Assembly (NCBI RefSeq): GCF_003265705.1
Contig: NW_020312817.1
Span: 53,386,794-53,450,793, forward strand
Reading direction: 5' to 3'
Source of the DNA: Callorhinus ursinus
Lineage: Eukaryota > Chordata > Mammalia > Carnivora > Otariidae
Length of the DNA stretch: 64,000 nt
In this document: positions 20,650 through 32,237 of the stretch, piece after piece
Position numbering within the stretch: position 1 is the stretch's first letter
Layout of the letters: the number at the start of each line of letters is the position of its first letter
Position numbers and translations under genes: made by a program
Notes under the pieces: generated by a model
The model's database searches: none
What the model was told of the DNA's origin: nothing
The model's input: the letters and a program-made list of their open reading frames with translations, nothing else

Positions 20650-21410
20650 GTTTTTATTCTTTTTTAATTGAAGTGAAATTCATATAATATACATTTAAAA
20701 GGGAACAGTTCATTTGCATTTAGTACATTCACAAGGTTGCACAACCACCTCCTCTGTCTAGTTCCAAAGGATTTTTACATCACCCTAAAAGGAAACTGGT
20801 TCTCATTAAGTAGTTACTCCCATTTCCTCCTTCCCCAGCCACTGGAAGCCACCAATTGGCTTTCTATCTCTATGGATTTACCTATACTGGATATTTCGTA
20901 TAAGTGGAATCATACGGTGTATGACTATCTCTCGCGACTTAGCGTAATAATTTTGAAGTGTGTTCATGTTGTGCTATGTATCTGTACTCCATCCCTTTTG
21001 ATGCCTGAATAATATGCCATTGCTATAATAGTCCTCAAAATTATTAGCTATATCACAGTTTGTTTACCCATTCATCCACTCATGGATATTTGGGTTGTTT
21101 TCTGTGTTTGGCTATTGTGAATATGTAGATATGAAGATTTGTGTACAGGTTTTTGTTTGAAAAACAACATTCTTTTTCAGTTATTTTGGGTATGTACCCA
21201 GGAGTGGAATTGCTGGGTCATATGGTAATTCTACACTTAGCTTTTTGAGGAACCTCCAACTTGTTTTCCACAGCAGCTGAACAATTTTACATTCCTTCCA
21301 GTAAGGCATGAGGGTTCCAATTACTCCACATCCTTTCCAACACTTGTTATTTTATTTTTTGATAATAGCCACTCTAGTAGGTGTAAAGTAGTATCTCATT
21401 GTGGTTTAAA
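20650..21410 (-). mobile_element. L1 LINE 3' end, antisense
   Basis: Reads as reversed L1 3' UTR and ORF2 end: 'aattgaagtgaaattcatataatatac', 'gtacattcacaaggttgcacaaccacc', 'gtacccaggagtggaattgctgggtcatatggtaattc', 'taggtgtaaagtagtatctcattgtgg'. The 5' truncation is at about 21410, where another L1 3' end begins. Confidence 0.9.
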
Positions 21411-21480
21411 AAAATTTTTTTTATCGTGGTAAAATATACATAACATAAAATTTACCATTTTGATATTTTACGTTATGATA
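21411..21480 (-). mobile_element. L1 LINE 3' UTR, very short antisense piece
   Basis: 'tatcgtggtaaaatatacataacataaaatttaccattttgat' is the reversed L1M 3' terminus, directly abutting the 5' break of the previous L1. Confidence 0.75.
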
Positions 21481-22274
21481 CAAACTGGTCATTCGACCAA
21501 TATATTTTGAGGCCCTGCTCATGAGGGCAAACATTGCTTAAATTGTGATGAGCAGAACAGCTGTAGGCCCAGAGGAGGCAGGACATTATTGAACTCCCAC
21601 CACTACATTGTGATTTTAGCAGAAAGTATAGGACGTGTAGCTATAACATCAGGCTCGACTGCCACAATTTTTTGGTTTCCACTGTGTGTGTAGTTCCTTT
21701 CACATAAGGACATATTCATAGTGTGAAAGACACAGGGAAAAAAAGAAATGAAGAGAATACAAGGCGCAGCAGTGAGGAGGAGGTGGGAGGGAGGACTGGG
21801 GCTGTGGCATTTGTCCCCCTGTCCTGTAGTCCACTGGGAAAATCCTGTTTCAGATTCCTTTAGAAACTCCCCAGGCTGGTTCTTAAAACATCTTCCATTG
21901 TGGTCTGTCTTTTACCTTTTGAGCCACATAGATGGGACAATCATATTTGCTTTTGAATTGGTTTGAAAGCAAAACTGTGTACCTTCCTCCCCTGATCTGT
22001 GTCTCCTGTAAGGATCAGAGTCCGAGTGAGATGAGGTGGGCTGGGTGCCTGGCGGTACTGAACCGTTCCGGCATGTGGAGCTTCTTTCTCTGTGAAGTCC
22101 CTGGGACGTGGCTACGCTGAGGTCCAAGTCCACATGGAAAGCACAGTACCAATGGACATGAAATTTCCTTGGTAGCCTATGTAAGTGAAGAGTCCCCAGA
22201 AGGAAGACTTTTGGTAGTGCCCATGAGGAAGGAGTACGGCACAGTGTTTGGCTTTTTTCTCCCATGCTTGGGGT
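21481..22274. other. No gene seen; single-copy DNA
   Basis: The overlapping frames at 21748-21966 (plus) and 21912-22313 (minus, 133 codons) have no recognised domain. The antisense frame runs into the adjacent LTR, so it is unlikely to be a gene. Confidence 0.4.
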
Positions 22275-22705
22275 CATATTATTTTTTTTAGAGCTGCTGT
22301 GACAAGTGACCACAACAGAGAATTTACCTTCTCACCGTTCTAGAGTCCCTGAACCTGAAATCAGGATGTCGACAGGGCCATGCTCCCTCCCTCTAAAGTC
22401 TCTAGTGGAGGACCCTTCCTCTCCTCTTGCAGCTCCTGGCGCCTCCTGGGGCTCCTTCGCTAGTAGTTGCATCATTCCGGTCTCTGCCCCCGTCTTCACA
22501 TGACCTTCTCTTCTCCTTCTGTCTCTCCTCTGAGTGTCTTGGTCTAAGGACACTTGTCATTGGATTTATGGCCTACCAGTATAATCCAGGATGATCTCAT
22601 TTTGAGATCCTTAATTACATGCCAAGACCCTTTTTCCCAAACAAGGTCACATTTAGGTTTCTGGTGTTAGGACATGGATCACCATTCATCCCAGTATAAG
22701 GGTGA
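22275..22705 (+). mobile_element. MLT1-type solo LTR (ERVL-MaLR)
   Basis: The order follows MLT1: 'gctgctgtgacaagtgaccacaa', 'ccttctcaccgttctagagtccctgaacctgaaatcaggatgtcgacagggcc', 'gtcttcacatgacc', 'taaggacacttgtcattggatttatggcc', 'gatctcattttgagatccttaattacat'. It ends near 'ccattcatcccagtata'. It is a regulatory-end relic only; no internal gene is present. Confidence 0.85.
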
Positions 22706-23555
22706 AGGAGACAAGGTACTTTTCTTACAGGGAACCATTGGACTTGGGGAGGGGATGGGCCTCCTGAGATCTTGAATCACCCACTTCTATTTGATTCCCC
22801 ACCTCCTCCCCCCACCCCTGTCCCCTGCCCCATCTAGAGCTTGGGCCATCATATATGGTTAAATGCACATCTCCCCTAAGGATAATACTTCTAAAGGTCC
22901 AAAGCCTAGTCAGCACTTCTCCAAATAACACTTCAAGATGACAAAAACATTGGCAAATCTATAAAGTTGACATTGTAGGTAGTAGAGTAGAGGACACAAA
23001 GGATCTGAAATCTTTGCCTAGCTTGGAGAGCATCATTGAGTTGCTTTTTATAAACTGGATCATATCTTCCACTGTAGGATGAAGGTGCCAGTTCTTAATT
23101 TTTCCAAGGAATGTCCTGTCTCCTGAGGCAACATTGAGACTTGGCTGGGTAAAAATTATACAGGATGTAGTTCAATCCTAGAAGGGTTCAATGGTGAAGG
23201 GGGCAAGGGTGAAAGGATCTTGATCAGTAAAATTAAAAAAAAAAATGAAAGCAGCCTTCCCTAGGTAGTGATTCAGAAATACAGTTACAGTCCTTTTGTG
23301 GCCAAAGTCCTGGGAGTCGGCTGTGCCACCCTCATAATCTTAGTCCTCGTCGTCATCATCATCATCATCATAGGAGCTAACTTTTAGTGTTTGTGTGGTG
23401 ACTGCTTTACTGGGATTATCTCAGTCTTATGGAGTAGGTACTGATATTACCTCATTTTATATGTGAGAGAGGTTAAGCAACTTCCCTAAGGCCTTAGAAT
23501 TATCTATTGTGGGTAAAGGGACTGAAAGGGACTGTTGACCCTAAGCCCAAGGCTT
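22706..23555. other. No gene; MIR piece and a short (CAT)n
   Basis: 23340-23525 reads as a reversed MIR ('ggattatctcagtcttatggagtaggtactgatattacctcattttatatgtgagagaggttaagcaacttccctaagg') preceded by a (CAT)n run at 23350-23371. The rest is unassigned. Confidence 0.55.
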
Positions 23556-24189
23556 TTTTTTTTCCCCTCTCAGTTGTGGTAAAAAATACATACCGTAAAA
23601 TCATTTTAACCATTTTTAAATGTACAGTTCTGTGGCATTAAGTACATTCCCTTTGTGGTACAACCATTGCCACCATCCATCTCCACAACTGAACTCTGTA
23701 CGCATTAGGTACTAATGTCCTATTTCCCTCCCTCGTCCCTGGCAGCCACCATTCTCCCTTCTGTCTGTGAGTTTGACTGCTTAGAATTGGAATCATGCAG
23801 TATTTGTCCTTTTGTGTCCAGCTTATTTCACTTGTAATATCTTCAAGTTTCATTCATGTGTCAGAGTTTCCTTTTTAAGGCTGAATGATATTCCATTGTA
23901 TATATTTACGTTTTGTTTATCTAGTCATCTGTTGATGGACACTTGGCTTGCCTTGCTTTTGACTATTGTGAATAAGGCCATTGTGAATATGGGTGTACAA
24001 GTATCTGTTCAAGTCCTTGCTTTTACTTCTTTGTGGTAAATACCCAGAAATGGGTTGGTAGTAAACACAATTCTTTGTTTAATTTTTTGAGGAATCACCA
24101 TACTGTTTTTCACAACAGCTGCACCATTTACATTCCCACGAATAATGTACAAGGTTCCAGTTTCTCCACATCCTTGCTAATACTTGTGA

Positions 24190-24238
24190 TTTTCTCTCTC
24201 CCTCTCTCTCTGTGTGTGTGTGTGTGTGTGTGTGTGGT
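24190..24238. repeat. Compound (TC)n(TG)n microsatellite
   Basis: CTCTCTCCCTCTCTCTCTG passes into a pure TG run inside the L1 sequence. It explains the valine-cysteine run of the frame read across it. Confidence 0.95.
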
Positions 24239-25354
24239 GTTTCTGTTTCTTAATGGCCATCCTACTGGGTGTGAAGTAGTAGGTCACTGTGGTTTTGATT
24301 CTCATATCCCAAAAGATGAGTGGATGTTGAGCATCTTCTTATGTGCCTAATTAGCCATTTGTAGATCTTCTTTGGAGAGATGTCTATTCAAGTCTCTTGT
24401 CCATTTTTTAATAGGGTTGTTTGTTTTTTTGTTGTTGAGCTGTAGGAGTACTTTATATATTCTGGATATTAACTCCTAATCAGACAAATTTGTGTCCCAT
24501 TCAGAGGGTTGCCTTTTCATTCTGCTGATAGTGTCATTTGATGCAAAAAAACAAAAAACCAAAAAACCTTTAATTTTGATGTAGTCCCATTTATTTTTCC
24601 TTTTGTGCATTTGATGTCATATTCAAGATATCAATGCCCAATCCATTTCCATGAAGCTTTTTCTTTATGATTTCTTCTAAGAGTTTTATAGTTTGAGCTC
24701 TTATGTTTAGATCTTTGTTCCATTTTGAGTTAATTTTTATGTACGTTGTAAGGGTCTCCATTTTTTCTTTTTTCCCTTGTGCATCCCAGTTTTCCCAACA
24801 CCATTTGTTGAAAAGTCTATCATTTCCCCCTTGAATTGTCTTGACACTCTTGTTGAAAAATTATTTGACTATATATGTGAAAATTTATTTCTGGGCTTTC
24901 TGATCTATTTCATTGATCTCTGTATCTGTCTTTATGCCAGTATCACACTGTTTTGATTACCATACTTTTGTAGTAAGTTTGAAATCAGAAAGTGTGAGAC
25001 CTGCAACTTCATTCTTTTTGAAGATTGTTTTGGCAATTCAGAGTCTCTTGAGGTTTCTTATGAATTTTAGGATGGATCTTTCTGTTTTACTGGGATTTTG
25101 ATGAGGGTTGCATTGAATCTATAGATTGCTTTGGTAGTATTGACTTTCCCCTGTGAAAGTCTATTGGAAGACTATTAAGTTTTTCCAATACACATACATG
25201 GAATGTTTTTCCATTTATTTGTGTCTTGAATTTTCTTCAGAATTGCTTTGTTGTTTTCAGAGTACAAGTGTTGAACCTCCTGGACTGTTGAGGTTTAGTT
25301 TATTCCTGAGTATTTTATTCTTTTTGATGCTATCATAAATGGGATTGTTTTCTT

Positions 25355-25547
25355 TCTTTTTTTTTAAAGATTTTATTTATTTATTTGACAGAGAGAGACA
25401 CAGCGAGAGAGGGAACCCAAGCAGAGGGGAGTGGGAGAGGGAGAAGCAGGCTTCCCGCGGAGCAGGGAGCCCGATGCGGGGCTCGATCCCAGGACCTTGA
25501 CCTGAGCTGAAGGCAGACGCTCAATGACTGAGCCACCCAGGCGCCCC
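25355..25547 (-). mobile_element. Can-SINE, antisense, inserted in L1
   Basis: Target duplication TGGGATTGTTTTCTT at 25340-25354 and 25548-25562. The body lacks the GATCATGA piece between CCCAGGACC and CCTGAGC (internal deletion). Confidence 0.96.
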
Positions 25548-25680
25548 TGGGATTGTTTTCTTAATACGCTTTTTGGATAGCTCATTACTAGTGTATAGGA
25601 CTACAACTGATTTTTGCATGTTGGTTGTATCCTGCAACTTGAATGAATTTATTAGTTTTCACAATTTTTTGTTGAGCCCA

Positions 25681-26725
25681 GGCTTTTAATATGCTGTGCT
25701 CTTTCCCTGTCATGTACGTTTAAAATTAATCCCTACCTCATTTTTATCTTCTTTAACTTCTCTGAGTTCTTGAGGAATTTAAGTTTTACTTTACTAATTT
25801 GATTTTCTGTAGCCCTCAATTTGGTGTTCCTTTCCTCTATTACTATATAAATTGGCATTCAGAGTTTTAACCAGTCTTTCCTGGTTTAGAAATTCCTTTT
25901 TAAGTAACAGTTTACTTGAGTATCATAATTACATTGATTCCTTAAATCTTATTCCAAACAGAGTTTTGCAGCCATCACCATAATCTCATGAGAGAAGGAT
26001 TCTTACAGAGATAACTGAGTGTCTGTCTGACTTTTTCATAGCCAAGCGAAGAAACAAGGGGAAATTTTAGGTTGATTGAATTTATGTTGGGGCTGCCTGT
26101 GCCAGGTCCAGCCCCTTTAGTCCCACTCCCTCTGTCAGACTTGGTGGCCTGGGCAAGAGGTGGGTGGGATACTGCTGCCCCAAGGCTCTGAGAAGGGTCT
26201 GTTTGGTGGCGCCTTGACCAGTGCTATGGCAGCTCTGGGTGTGCTGCTTGTCCTCTTGTGTGCTGTGCTGATGTTGTCTATATTTATTGCCAGAATACTT
26301 GTTGCTCCGTAGAAAGCTTGCTAGCCCATCTTTGGTCCTGCTCCATCTTGAGTATATCTAGCAGAAATTCCTCAAAGTTCTGGGCAGGTGAGATGGCATT
26401 CTTCCTGGTTTCTAGCTCAGATACAGATATAGGTTTCTCTCTATTTTTGTGTTTCTTTAGTTTATTTTAAAGAAAACTGGGGGCAGGAGACACCTGTCCT
26501 CCTGTTACCATCTTGCCCAGATGTTCTGTAAGATAGAAGTTCTTTCAACTAATCCACCTGATGAGATTAACAGGTTCCCCCCATTCCTTCTGTAAAACAC
26601 ATGACTGCTCACAACAGACTGAGTGATCATGGACTAATCCCTGCTATACACACACTAATGATTTCAATCACTGGCCTGATTGAATCATAGAAGAGAGAGC
26701 TTCTCCTGTATTACTGTGATGATTC
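25681..26725. other. No gene; possible further old L1 sequence
   Basis: AT-rich with L1-like phrases to about 25900, then single-copy. 'ctcctgttaccatcttgcccag' near 26498 recalls the reversed first bases of an L1 5' UTR but is too short to call. Confidence 0.35.
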
Positions 26726-26736
26726 AGGGAAAAATT

Positions 26737-26886
26737 AAAAAAAAAAAAATTTTTTTTTTTTAAGTAGGCTCCATGCCCAGCATGGAGCCCAATGCAGGGC
26801 CTGAACTCACGACCCTGAGATCAAGACCTGAGTTGAGCTGAGATCAAGAGTCAGATGCTTAACTGACTGAGCCACCCAGGCGCCCT
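26737..26886 (-). mobile_element. Can-SINE, antisense, body without CT-rich part
   Basis: The T run is followed directly by AAGTAGGCTCCATGCCCAGC and the head. A duplicated 'gagatcaaga...tgagatcaagag' phrase is seen at 26817-26850. Target duplication GGGAAAAATT at 26727-26736 and 26887-26896. Confidence 0.92.
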
Positions 26887-26896
26887 GGGAAAAATT

Positions 26897-27149
26897 GATT
26901 TTTTAAAGAAGAATTACTGAATTTAGAAATGGGTTGATTTTAGTTTAAGTCTAATCTGGAAGGCTTTGATGATGCAATCTCACCTTTCGATGGCCATGTC
27001 GAATTCGTTTTGCATCCTGGTAGCTGGGAGTAATCAGTTATCTGTATTTGATAAATTATTTTACCCCTGAGTGCTATTTTGGGTGCTTGTTAACATGGGA
27101 AAGACATACAGGTAGAAAAGGATAAAGAGTGAAATAAAGTGTCATCAGG
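26897..27149. other. No gene seen; single-copy DNA
   Basis: No repeat or exon recognised. Confidence 0.4.
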
Positions 27150-27685
27150 AATCAAGGCAAAATCCTGCTGTGTCATACAAGGCCCTGCATGATCTCCCTT
27201 CCTTCACCCTCTCCCCCACCCCCTAATCCTCCACCTTTCCAGGCTCATTTCCCAACACTCACGAGCCTTCTTGCTAGTTCTTGAATATGTTCGATGTGCT
27301 TCCGCCTGCTTTTCTCTCTGCCTGGGACAGTCTTCCTCCTAAGTAGCCCCATGGCATGATCCCGTGTCTCCTTCATGGTTTTGTTCAAATGTCATTTCAG
27401 GGAGTCCTTCCCTGACCATTGATTTAAAACTGTCCACCTTCCTTTCAACATACACAACCCCCTGTCAACCTTGTTTTGTGTTTCTCCAAAGCACTCCATA
27501 CCACAATCTATAACCTACTTTTAAATTTATGTATGTATTTTATTTCCTGTCTCCCTGTACTTAAAAAGAAAACTCCACAAGGGCAGGTATTTTTATCAGT
27601 TTTATTGACTGCTGTGTCCCCAGTACCTTGAAAAGTGCCTGACACGTAGTCATCACTCAGTAAGCATTTATTGAATGATCAGTGA
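27150..27685 (+). mobile_element. L2 LINE 3' end, sense
   Basis: A well-preserved order: 'caaggccctgcatgatctcccttcc', 'ctcatttcccaacactcacgagcc', 'tctgcctgggacagtcttcctcc', 'gttcaaatgtcatttcagggagtccttccctgacc', 'ctccacaagggcaggtatttttatc', 'gtgtccccagtacc', 'tcactcagtaagcatttattgaatga'. Confidence 0.9.
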
Positions 27686-27758
27686 TTGGTGGCTTCTGTG
27701 TCCCTCAGCAGCATCAGGATCCATGGCTGATGTATTTCTACTCTAGGTCATTGTGTCT

Positions 27759-28340
27759 TTTTTTTTTTAAGATTTTGTTTACTTATGATATGTGCTACGA
27801 TGTGCTACGGTGAGCGCTGTGAATTGTGTAAGACTGTTGAATCACAGATCTGTACTTCTGAAACAAATAACGCAACATATTTTAAGAAAAAAGAAAAGGA
27901 AGAAGATAGCAGGAGAGGAAGAATGAAGGGGAGTAAGTCAGAGGGGGAGACGAACCAGGAGAGATGATGGACTCTGAGAAACAAACTGAGGTTTCTGGAG
28001 GGGAGGAGGGAGGGGGGATGGGTTAGCCTGGTGATGGGTATTGAGGAGGGCACGTTCTGCATGGAGCACTGGGTGTTATGAACAAACAATGAATCATGGA
28101 ACACTACACCAAAACAAATTATGTAATATATGGTGATTAACATAACAATAAAAAATTAAAAAAAAGATTTTGTTTACTTATTTGCCAGGGAGAGAGCACA
28201 AGCAGGGGGAGTGGCAGGCAGAGGGAGAAGCAGGCTCCCTGCTGAGCAAGAAGTCTGATGTGGGACTCGATCCCAGGACCCTGGGATCATGACCTGAGCT
28301 GAAGGCAGACGCTTAACTAACTGAGCCACCCAGGCATCCC
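27759..28340 (-). mobile_element. Can-SINE, antisense, split by a young L1; first of a twice-hit site
   Basis: The reversed tail begins at 27759 and reaches AAGATTTTGTTTACTTAT (27769-27786). After the L1 insert the same 18 bp recurs (28164-28181) and the body continues to CCACCCAGGCATCCC at 28340. The outer target TAGGTCATTGTGTCT stands at 27744-27758 and, with one change, at 28341-28355. Confidence 0.95.
27787..28163 (+). mobile_element. Young L1 LINE 3' UTR end, sense, 377 bp, inside a SINE
   Basis: A severely 5'-truncated copy of the recent carnivore L1 3' UTR: 'gaattgtgtaagactgttgaatcacagatctgtacttctgaaacaaataa', a G-rich polypurine tract, 'atggagcactgggtgttatg', and 'aatatatggtgattaacataacaataaaaaatt' plus A tail. 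The 18-bp target duplication is perfect, so the insertion is recent and younger than its host SINE. The short frames inside are not ORF1 or ORF2. Confidence 0.93.
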
Positions 28341-28355
28341 TAGGTCATTGTATCT

Positions 28356-28553
28356 TTTTTTTTTTCTTAAAGATTTTATTTATTTGACAGAGAGAGACAC
28401 AGCAAGAGAGGGAACACAAACAGGGGGAGTTGGAGAGGGAGAAACAGGCTTCCCGCTGAGCAGGGAGCCCGATGTGGGGCTCGATCCCAGGACCCCGGGA
28501 TCGTGACCTGAGCCGAAGGCAGACGCTTAACGACTGAGCCACCCAGGCGCCCC
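28356..28553 (-). mobile_element. Can-SINE (younger subtype), antisense, second at the same target
   Basis: Flanked by TAGGTCATTGTATCT (28341-28355) and TAGGTCATTGTGTCT (28554-28568). The body has the GACAGAGAGAGACACAGC tail side and the AACGACTGAG head side, unlike its neighbour (AACTAACTGAG), so it is a separate insertion. Confidence 0.96.
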
Positions 28554-28629
28554 TAGGTCATTGTGTCTTAAAAGTGTTTTCAAATGACCTGCAGATTTTT
28601 AGGATTCACTCATTCCAGAAGTTTCTGGT

Positions 28630-29225
28630 GTATATCCTCAGTGAGCTAGGCACTGGGGTAGCAGCTCATTAGCCCCTTATAAGTATATTTATTTTTGCAT
28701 CTCCAGCACTAAGTGCAGCTAGTAACCGATAGCACAAAGGAAGGGTTTGTGAAAGTCTGTTGAAACCAAACCACTGGGTCTTGTGGAGACAGAAATGAAT
28801 AATACATACCCCTGTGTTTGCTGGATCAGGGTAAAGTGGGGAAGACACAGACACACAACAATTCTGTGCTCTGAGTGCTGTTAACAGAGGGATCACAGAG
28901 AAGGGAAAGGCGATTGCTTCAGGATGTTGGAGGTCAGGAAGAGCCTTTTATAAATATGACATTTGAGCGGAGCCTTTAGAGATGCTTTTTCTGAGTGGAA
29001 AAACCAGGGAGGGAATGTATAGGCAGAGGAACAACATAAGCGAAGATAGAAAGGCAGGAAAGTGTGAAGCATGTTCCTAGGGAGTGAGTGCCTTGTCTTC
29101 TCTTGTTGGAATAGTGAGATCATGGGAGTGGATGTAAGCAATATGCTGGAACGATAGATCCAGACCACATTATAAAGGCCATGCTGAGATCTGCAAACTT
29201 TATTCTGTAGGCAGTGGGACATTGT
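28630..29225 (-). mobile_element. L2 LINE 3' region, antisense
   Basis: Reversed L2 phrases: 'gtgagctaggcactgggg' near 28640, 'aggaagagccttttataaatatgacatttgagcggagcc' near 28935, 'gaacaacataagcgaagatagaaaggcag', then 'ccagaccacattataaaggccatgctgagatctgcaaactttattctgtaggcagtgggac'. Stops throughout. Confidence 0.75.
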
Positions 29226-29234
29226 TAAGAATGT

Positions 29235-29625
29235 CAGTTATGGAGTTAGAGAACATATTAATGGTTGTCAGGAATTAGGGTTGGAGCCGAGGGTGGGGTA
29301 GGGAGGAGGATGAGTTGACTGTAAAGACGCAGTACAAGGATCATTGTAGTGATGGAACCATTCTCTATCTTGATTGTGATGGTGCTTACATGAGTCTGTA
29401 CATGTGGTAAGTTTACATGGAGCCAAACCTACACGTACACATGCATATAAGGTAAAATCTGAATAAGGTCTGAAGATTGTGTCAGTGTCAGTTTCTTGGG
29501 TTTGTTGTTGTACTATAGTTAGGTAAGGATGTTACCATTGGGGGAAACTGGATGAAGGCTACTGTACTGTTTTTCCACCTTCCTATGTATCTAATTATTT
29601 TGAAATAAAGTTAGAAAAATGCGTA
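29235..29625 (+). mobile_element. L1 LINE 3' end, sense
   Basis: The typical L1M 3' UTR runs in sense: 'aatggttgtcaggaattagggttgg', 'cattgtagtgatggaaccattctctatcttgattgtgatggtgcttacatg', 'tgtactatagttaggtaaggatgttaccattgggggaaactgg'. It ends with TTTTGAAATAAAGTTAGAAAAA. Confidence 0.9.
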
Positions 29626-29689
29626 AGAAGGAAAACTTGATGAAGGAGAAGCTGGAGCAGGGAGGCTGATTGGAGTTTTTATTTATTTA

Positions 29690-30340
29690 ATATTTTATTG
29701 TGAAATGCTATATTGAGATACTGTGTAAGATGCTGGGGAAACTGGAAAACATGGTGCCTGTCCTTGAGGAATTTGTTGAGGGGAGGAGCCAGACATGTTT
29801 TAAATCATGCTCATACCGCATGCTGGTTTTGTATTGGTAAAGATAGCTACAAAGCACTATAAGAGCAAGGGAAAGAGACAAACTGCTGGTGATGGGGAAG
29901 GCTTCATAAGTGACAGTGACTGGGAAGCAGTCAGGGAAGAGGGAGAGTTTGGGTAGCATACACTGGGTTCTGCAGTCGTCCAGGTGCAAGATACAACTAC
30001 AGTTAGTGGTAGTAGGAACCGAGAGTGGGGACCCCACTTCACGACCATTGTGGAATTGTATCAATGCCAATTTTTGGTGTACTCTGTGTTTGGACAGAGA
30101 GGGAAGAGTCTGAGATGACTGAGGTTTTGAGTTTAACTGAATCCATGGTGGCTCTATTAGCCAAGATTTAGAGTAGAGGAGGAGACAGGTTTGGGCCAGA
30201 ATAGTTTAGGTTTGTGGTATCTGAAGAACCCCACGTGGAGAGCCTGGTGTGTGGTTGATATGTGGCACTTGGGAGAAGCAGACCCCAGAAGTAGAGATGT
30301 ATTGGACGTTAAGCTGCATCCACACTGGACCACTCGCCAC
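29690..30340 (-). mobile_element. L2 LINE, antisense (diverged)
   Basis: 'gtgcctgtccttgaggaatttgttgagggg', 'ggaaggcttcataagtgacagtgactggg' and, near 30175, 'ggaggagacaggtttgggcc' occur in reversed L2 order. Overlapping frames on both strands (29708-30070, 29857-30048, 29910-30113) are of equal quality and are not genes. Confidence 0.5.
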
Positions 30341-31969
30341 TTCCTCAATTATCCACCCTCAGCGTGTTTTTTAAGTCTGCTCTCAGCCTGGACCATCCTT
30401 TCTTTTTTCGCCATCTAGTGAAATCCCACTCCCGTCGATGTCTACTCCAGAATAGAGGTGATGGCTGGCACTTTGCTAGTATGTGAATTTGCCATGGAAA
30501 GTGCAGAAGGGCAGGAAGAGAGGAAGATGAGTTAGCAGCTTGCATTTGGAGGTGGTGAGCCCTAGGGAAGGAGATGAGCAGCGGGGAGAGTGGAAGAACC
30601 GAGAAAGTAGCGAGGCCAAATGGAAGTTTTGTTGCTCAGCCACAGCAGAGCTGACCAACCAGAATTAGACGCACTAGGAGAAGAAAGAGGCCATGATCTA
30701 AATTGTAGAAGTTCCTGACAATTAAAGATCAGCATTCAGTCCAGGCCTGTTCAGAGCTGAGTCTCATATGTAGAACTGCCTGACATTGAATGGTGCTTTG
30801 CCAGCTGGATTAATTTTTAATATCTGCTTCTCTGGTGCGGTGGCCGGGCATTGAAGTGTATCAGTGGCAGCTTTTGTTTTTATGAAGTTGGTCAAAATAA
30901 TACCGGGGAGTTAAGTTACTGTAACCTTGACCTCTGGTTATTCTGAAGGGATGAGATCAGACTCTTTAACTTCCGTGGTTCCAGAAGGCTCTTTACCTTT
31001 TGCAGGGCAAGTTATTTGGAATTGGGAGTGGGCATGCTTCCTGTTGGGTGCTGGGCCCTTTATTATTGGGAAATGCCTTATTTTCTGGCCACAGAGAGAG
31101 AATAGCATTGGTGAATCGGGTTTCCGCTTGCCTGCCCACTTCCTCTTCTGTCCATTACTTGAATGATAAGGTGTGTTGTCTGAATTCTGAAAAACTGCCT
31201 GCCTCTGAAACACGAGAGAATTGAAACACAAGTGTACTCGGAATAATATGCTTTTTACACTGTTTAGTCCCCATAGCAGATGGTGATGAAGATGATGATT
31301 TTTGAGTGGGTTGTACTATACAAGAGCTCCTTAATTCTTTTAATTTTTCCATCTATACTTTTAAATGTTATACCTAAAATTCTCTTTTTAAATTAAAAAA
31401 AAAACTTTTTTCATCTTCCTATCTTTCTACACAGAACACATTGATAACTGAGATTGGCTAGGATCTGAGTGGTGAGGACCTATCTGTGTTGAGAACTTCT
31501 CTGAAGTGACTCACAGGTGGACTGCTACCATCTGGATTGATGGTGACTGGTCAGGCAGGAGGAGGGAGGATGGTGGAAAGGGAGACGCACGCCCTGGTGG
31601 ATTCTGTTTTATCAGCCATGTGCTTTTTGAGAGCCCCTAGTTCAAATAGAGTAATTGGTAGGGACAGGGTCCACCTTTTATTCTCAGAATGGGGTTTTCT
31701 CTCTCTCTCTCTCCTTTTTCTTTTTCTTGCTCAGTAGCTTGCTATCTATCTACCAATAAATATACTTTCACAAACTGGAAGGACTAGACATTATCATGGA
31801 CTAGTCAGAAAACTTTCTACTCCACTTTTGCAATACTTGAAAAATTTCACAATAATCATAATTGCTTTTATAATCAGAAAAGTTACAAATATTCCCAGTG
31901 GAAAAATAAACACTTAAAAATCTAGAAAAAATGTTCAAATACTGAGAATTTCTTTTTATTGTATTTATA
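30341..31969. other. No gene seen; single-copy DNA
   Basis: Antisense and sense frames of 60-97 codons overlap at 30345-31352 without domain features. A short (TC)n run lies at 31698-31713. There is no CpG island, splice-bounded exon or recognisable repeat. Confidence 0.4.
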
Positions 31970-31985
31970 AGCCTTTTTCTTTTTT

Positions 31986-32181
31986 TTTTTTTAAAGATTT
32001 TATTTATTTATTTGAGAGAGAGAGAGAATGAGAGATAGAAAGCACGAGAGGGAAGAGGGTCAGAGGGAGAAGCAGACTCCCCGCCGTGCAGGGAGCCAGC
32101 TGTGGGACTCGATCCCGGGACTCCGGGATCATGACCTGAGCCAAAGTCAGTCGCTTAACCAAGTGAGCCACCCAGGCACCC
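31986..32181 (-). mobile_element. Can-SINE, antisense
   Basis: Target duplication AGCCTTTTTCTTTTTT at 31970-31985 and 32182-32197. It has a (GA)n stretch and a GCACGAGAGGGAAGAGGGTC body like the copy at 3857. Confidence 0.95.
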
Positions 32182-32237
32182 AGCCTTTTTCTTTTTTGAC
32201 TCCTATAACTGATTAATTATTTTAGTGGATTTCTTGA

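Larger units (their letters stand above)
23560..25680 (-). mobile_element. L1 LINE, 3' UTR and C-terminal ORF2, antisense, about 2 kb
   Basis: Continuous reversed L1: 'gtggtaaaaaatacataccgtaaaatc', 'ggaatcatgcagtatttgtccttttgtg', 'gaatgatattccattgtatat', 'gttgttgagctgtaggagtactttatatattctgg', 'aacaccatttgttgaaaag', 'ctttatgccagtatcacactgttttgattac', 'tttgatgctatcataaatggg'. Stops and indels break ORF2. It is interrupted by a SINE at 25355. Confidence 0.93.

Noticed and set aside
22275..22705. MLT1 LTR as part of a provirus with genes
   Set aside because: Only one LTR-like segment is present, with no internal region on either side, so it is a solo LTR relic.
27785..27967. 60-codon frame in the young L1 insert as a gene
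   Set aside because: It lies wholly in the L1 3' UTR polypurine region, which is not coding in L1.
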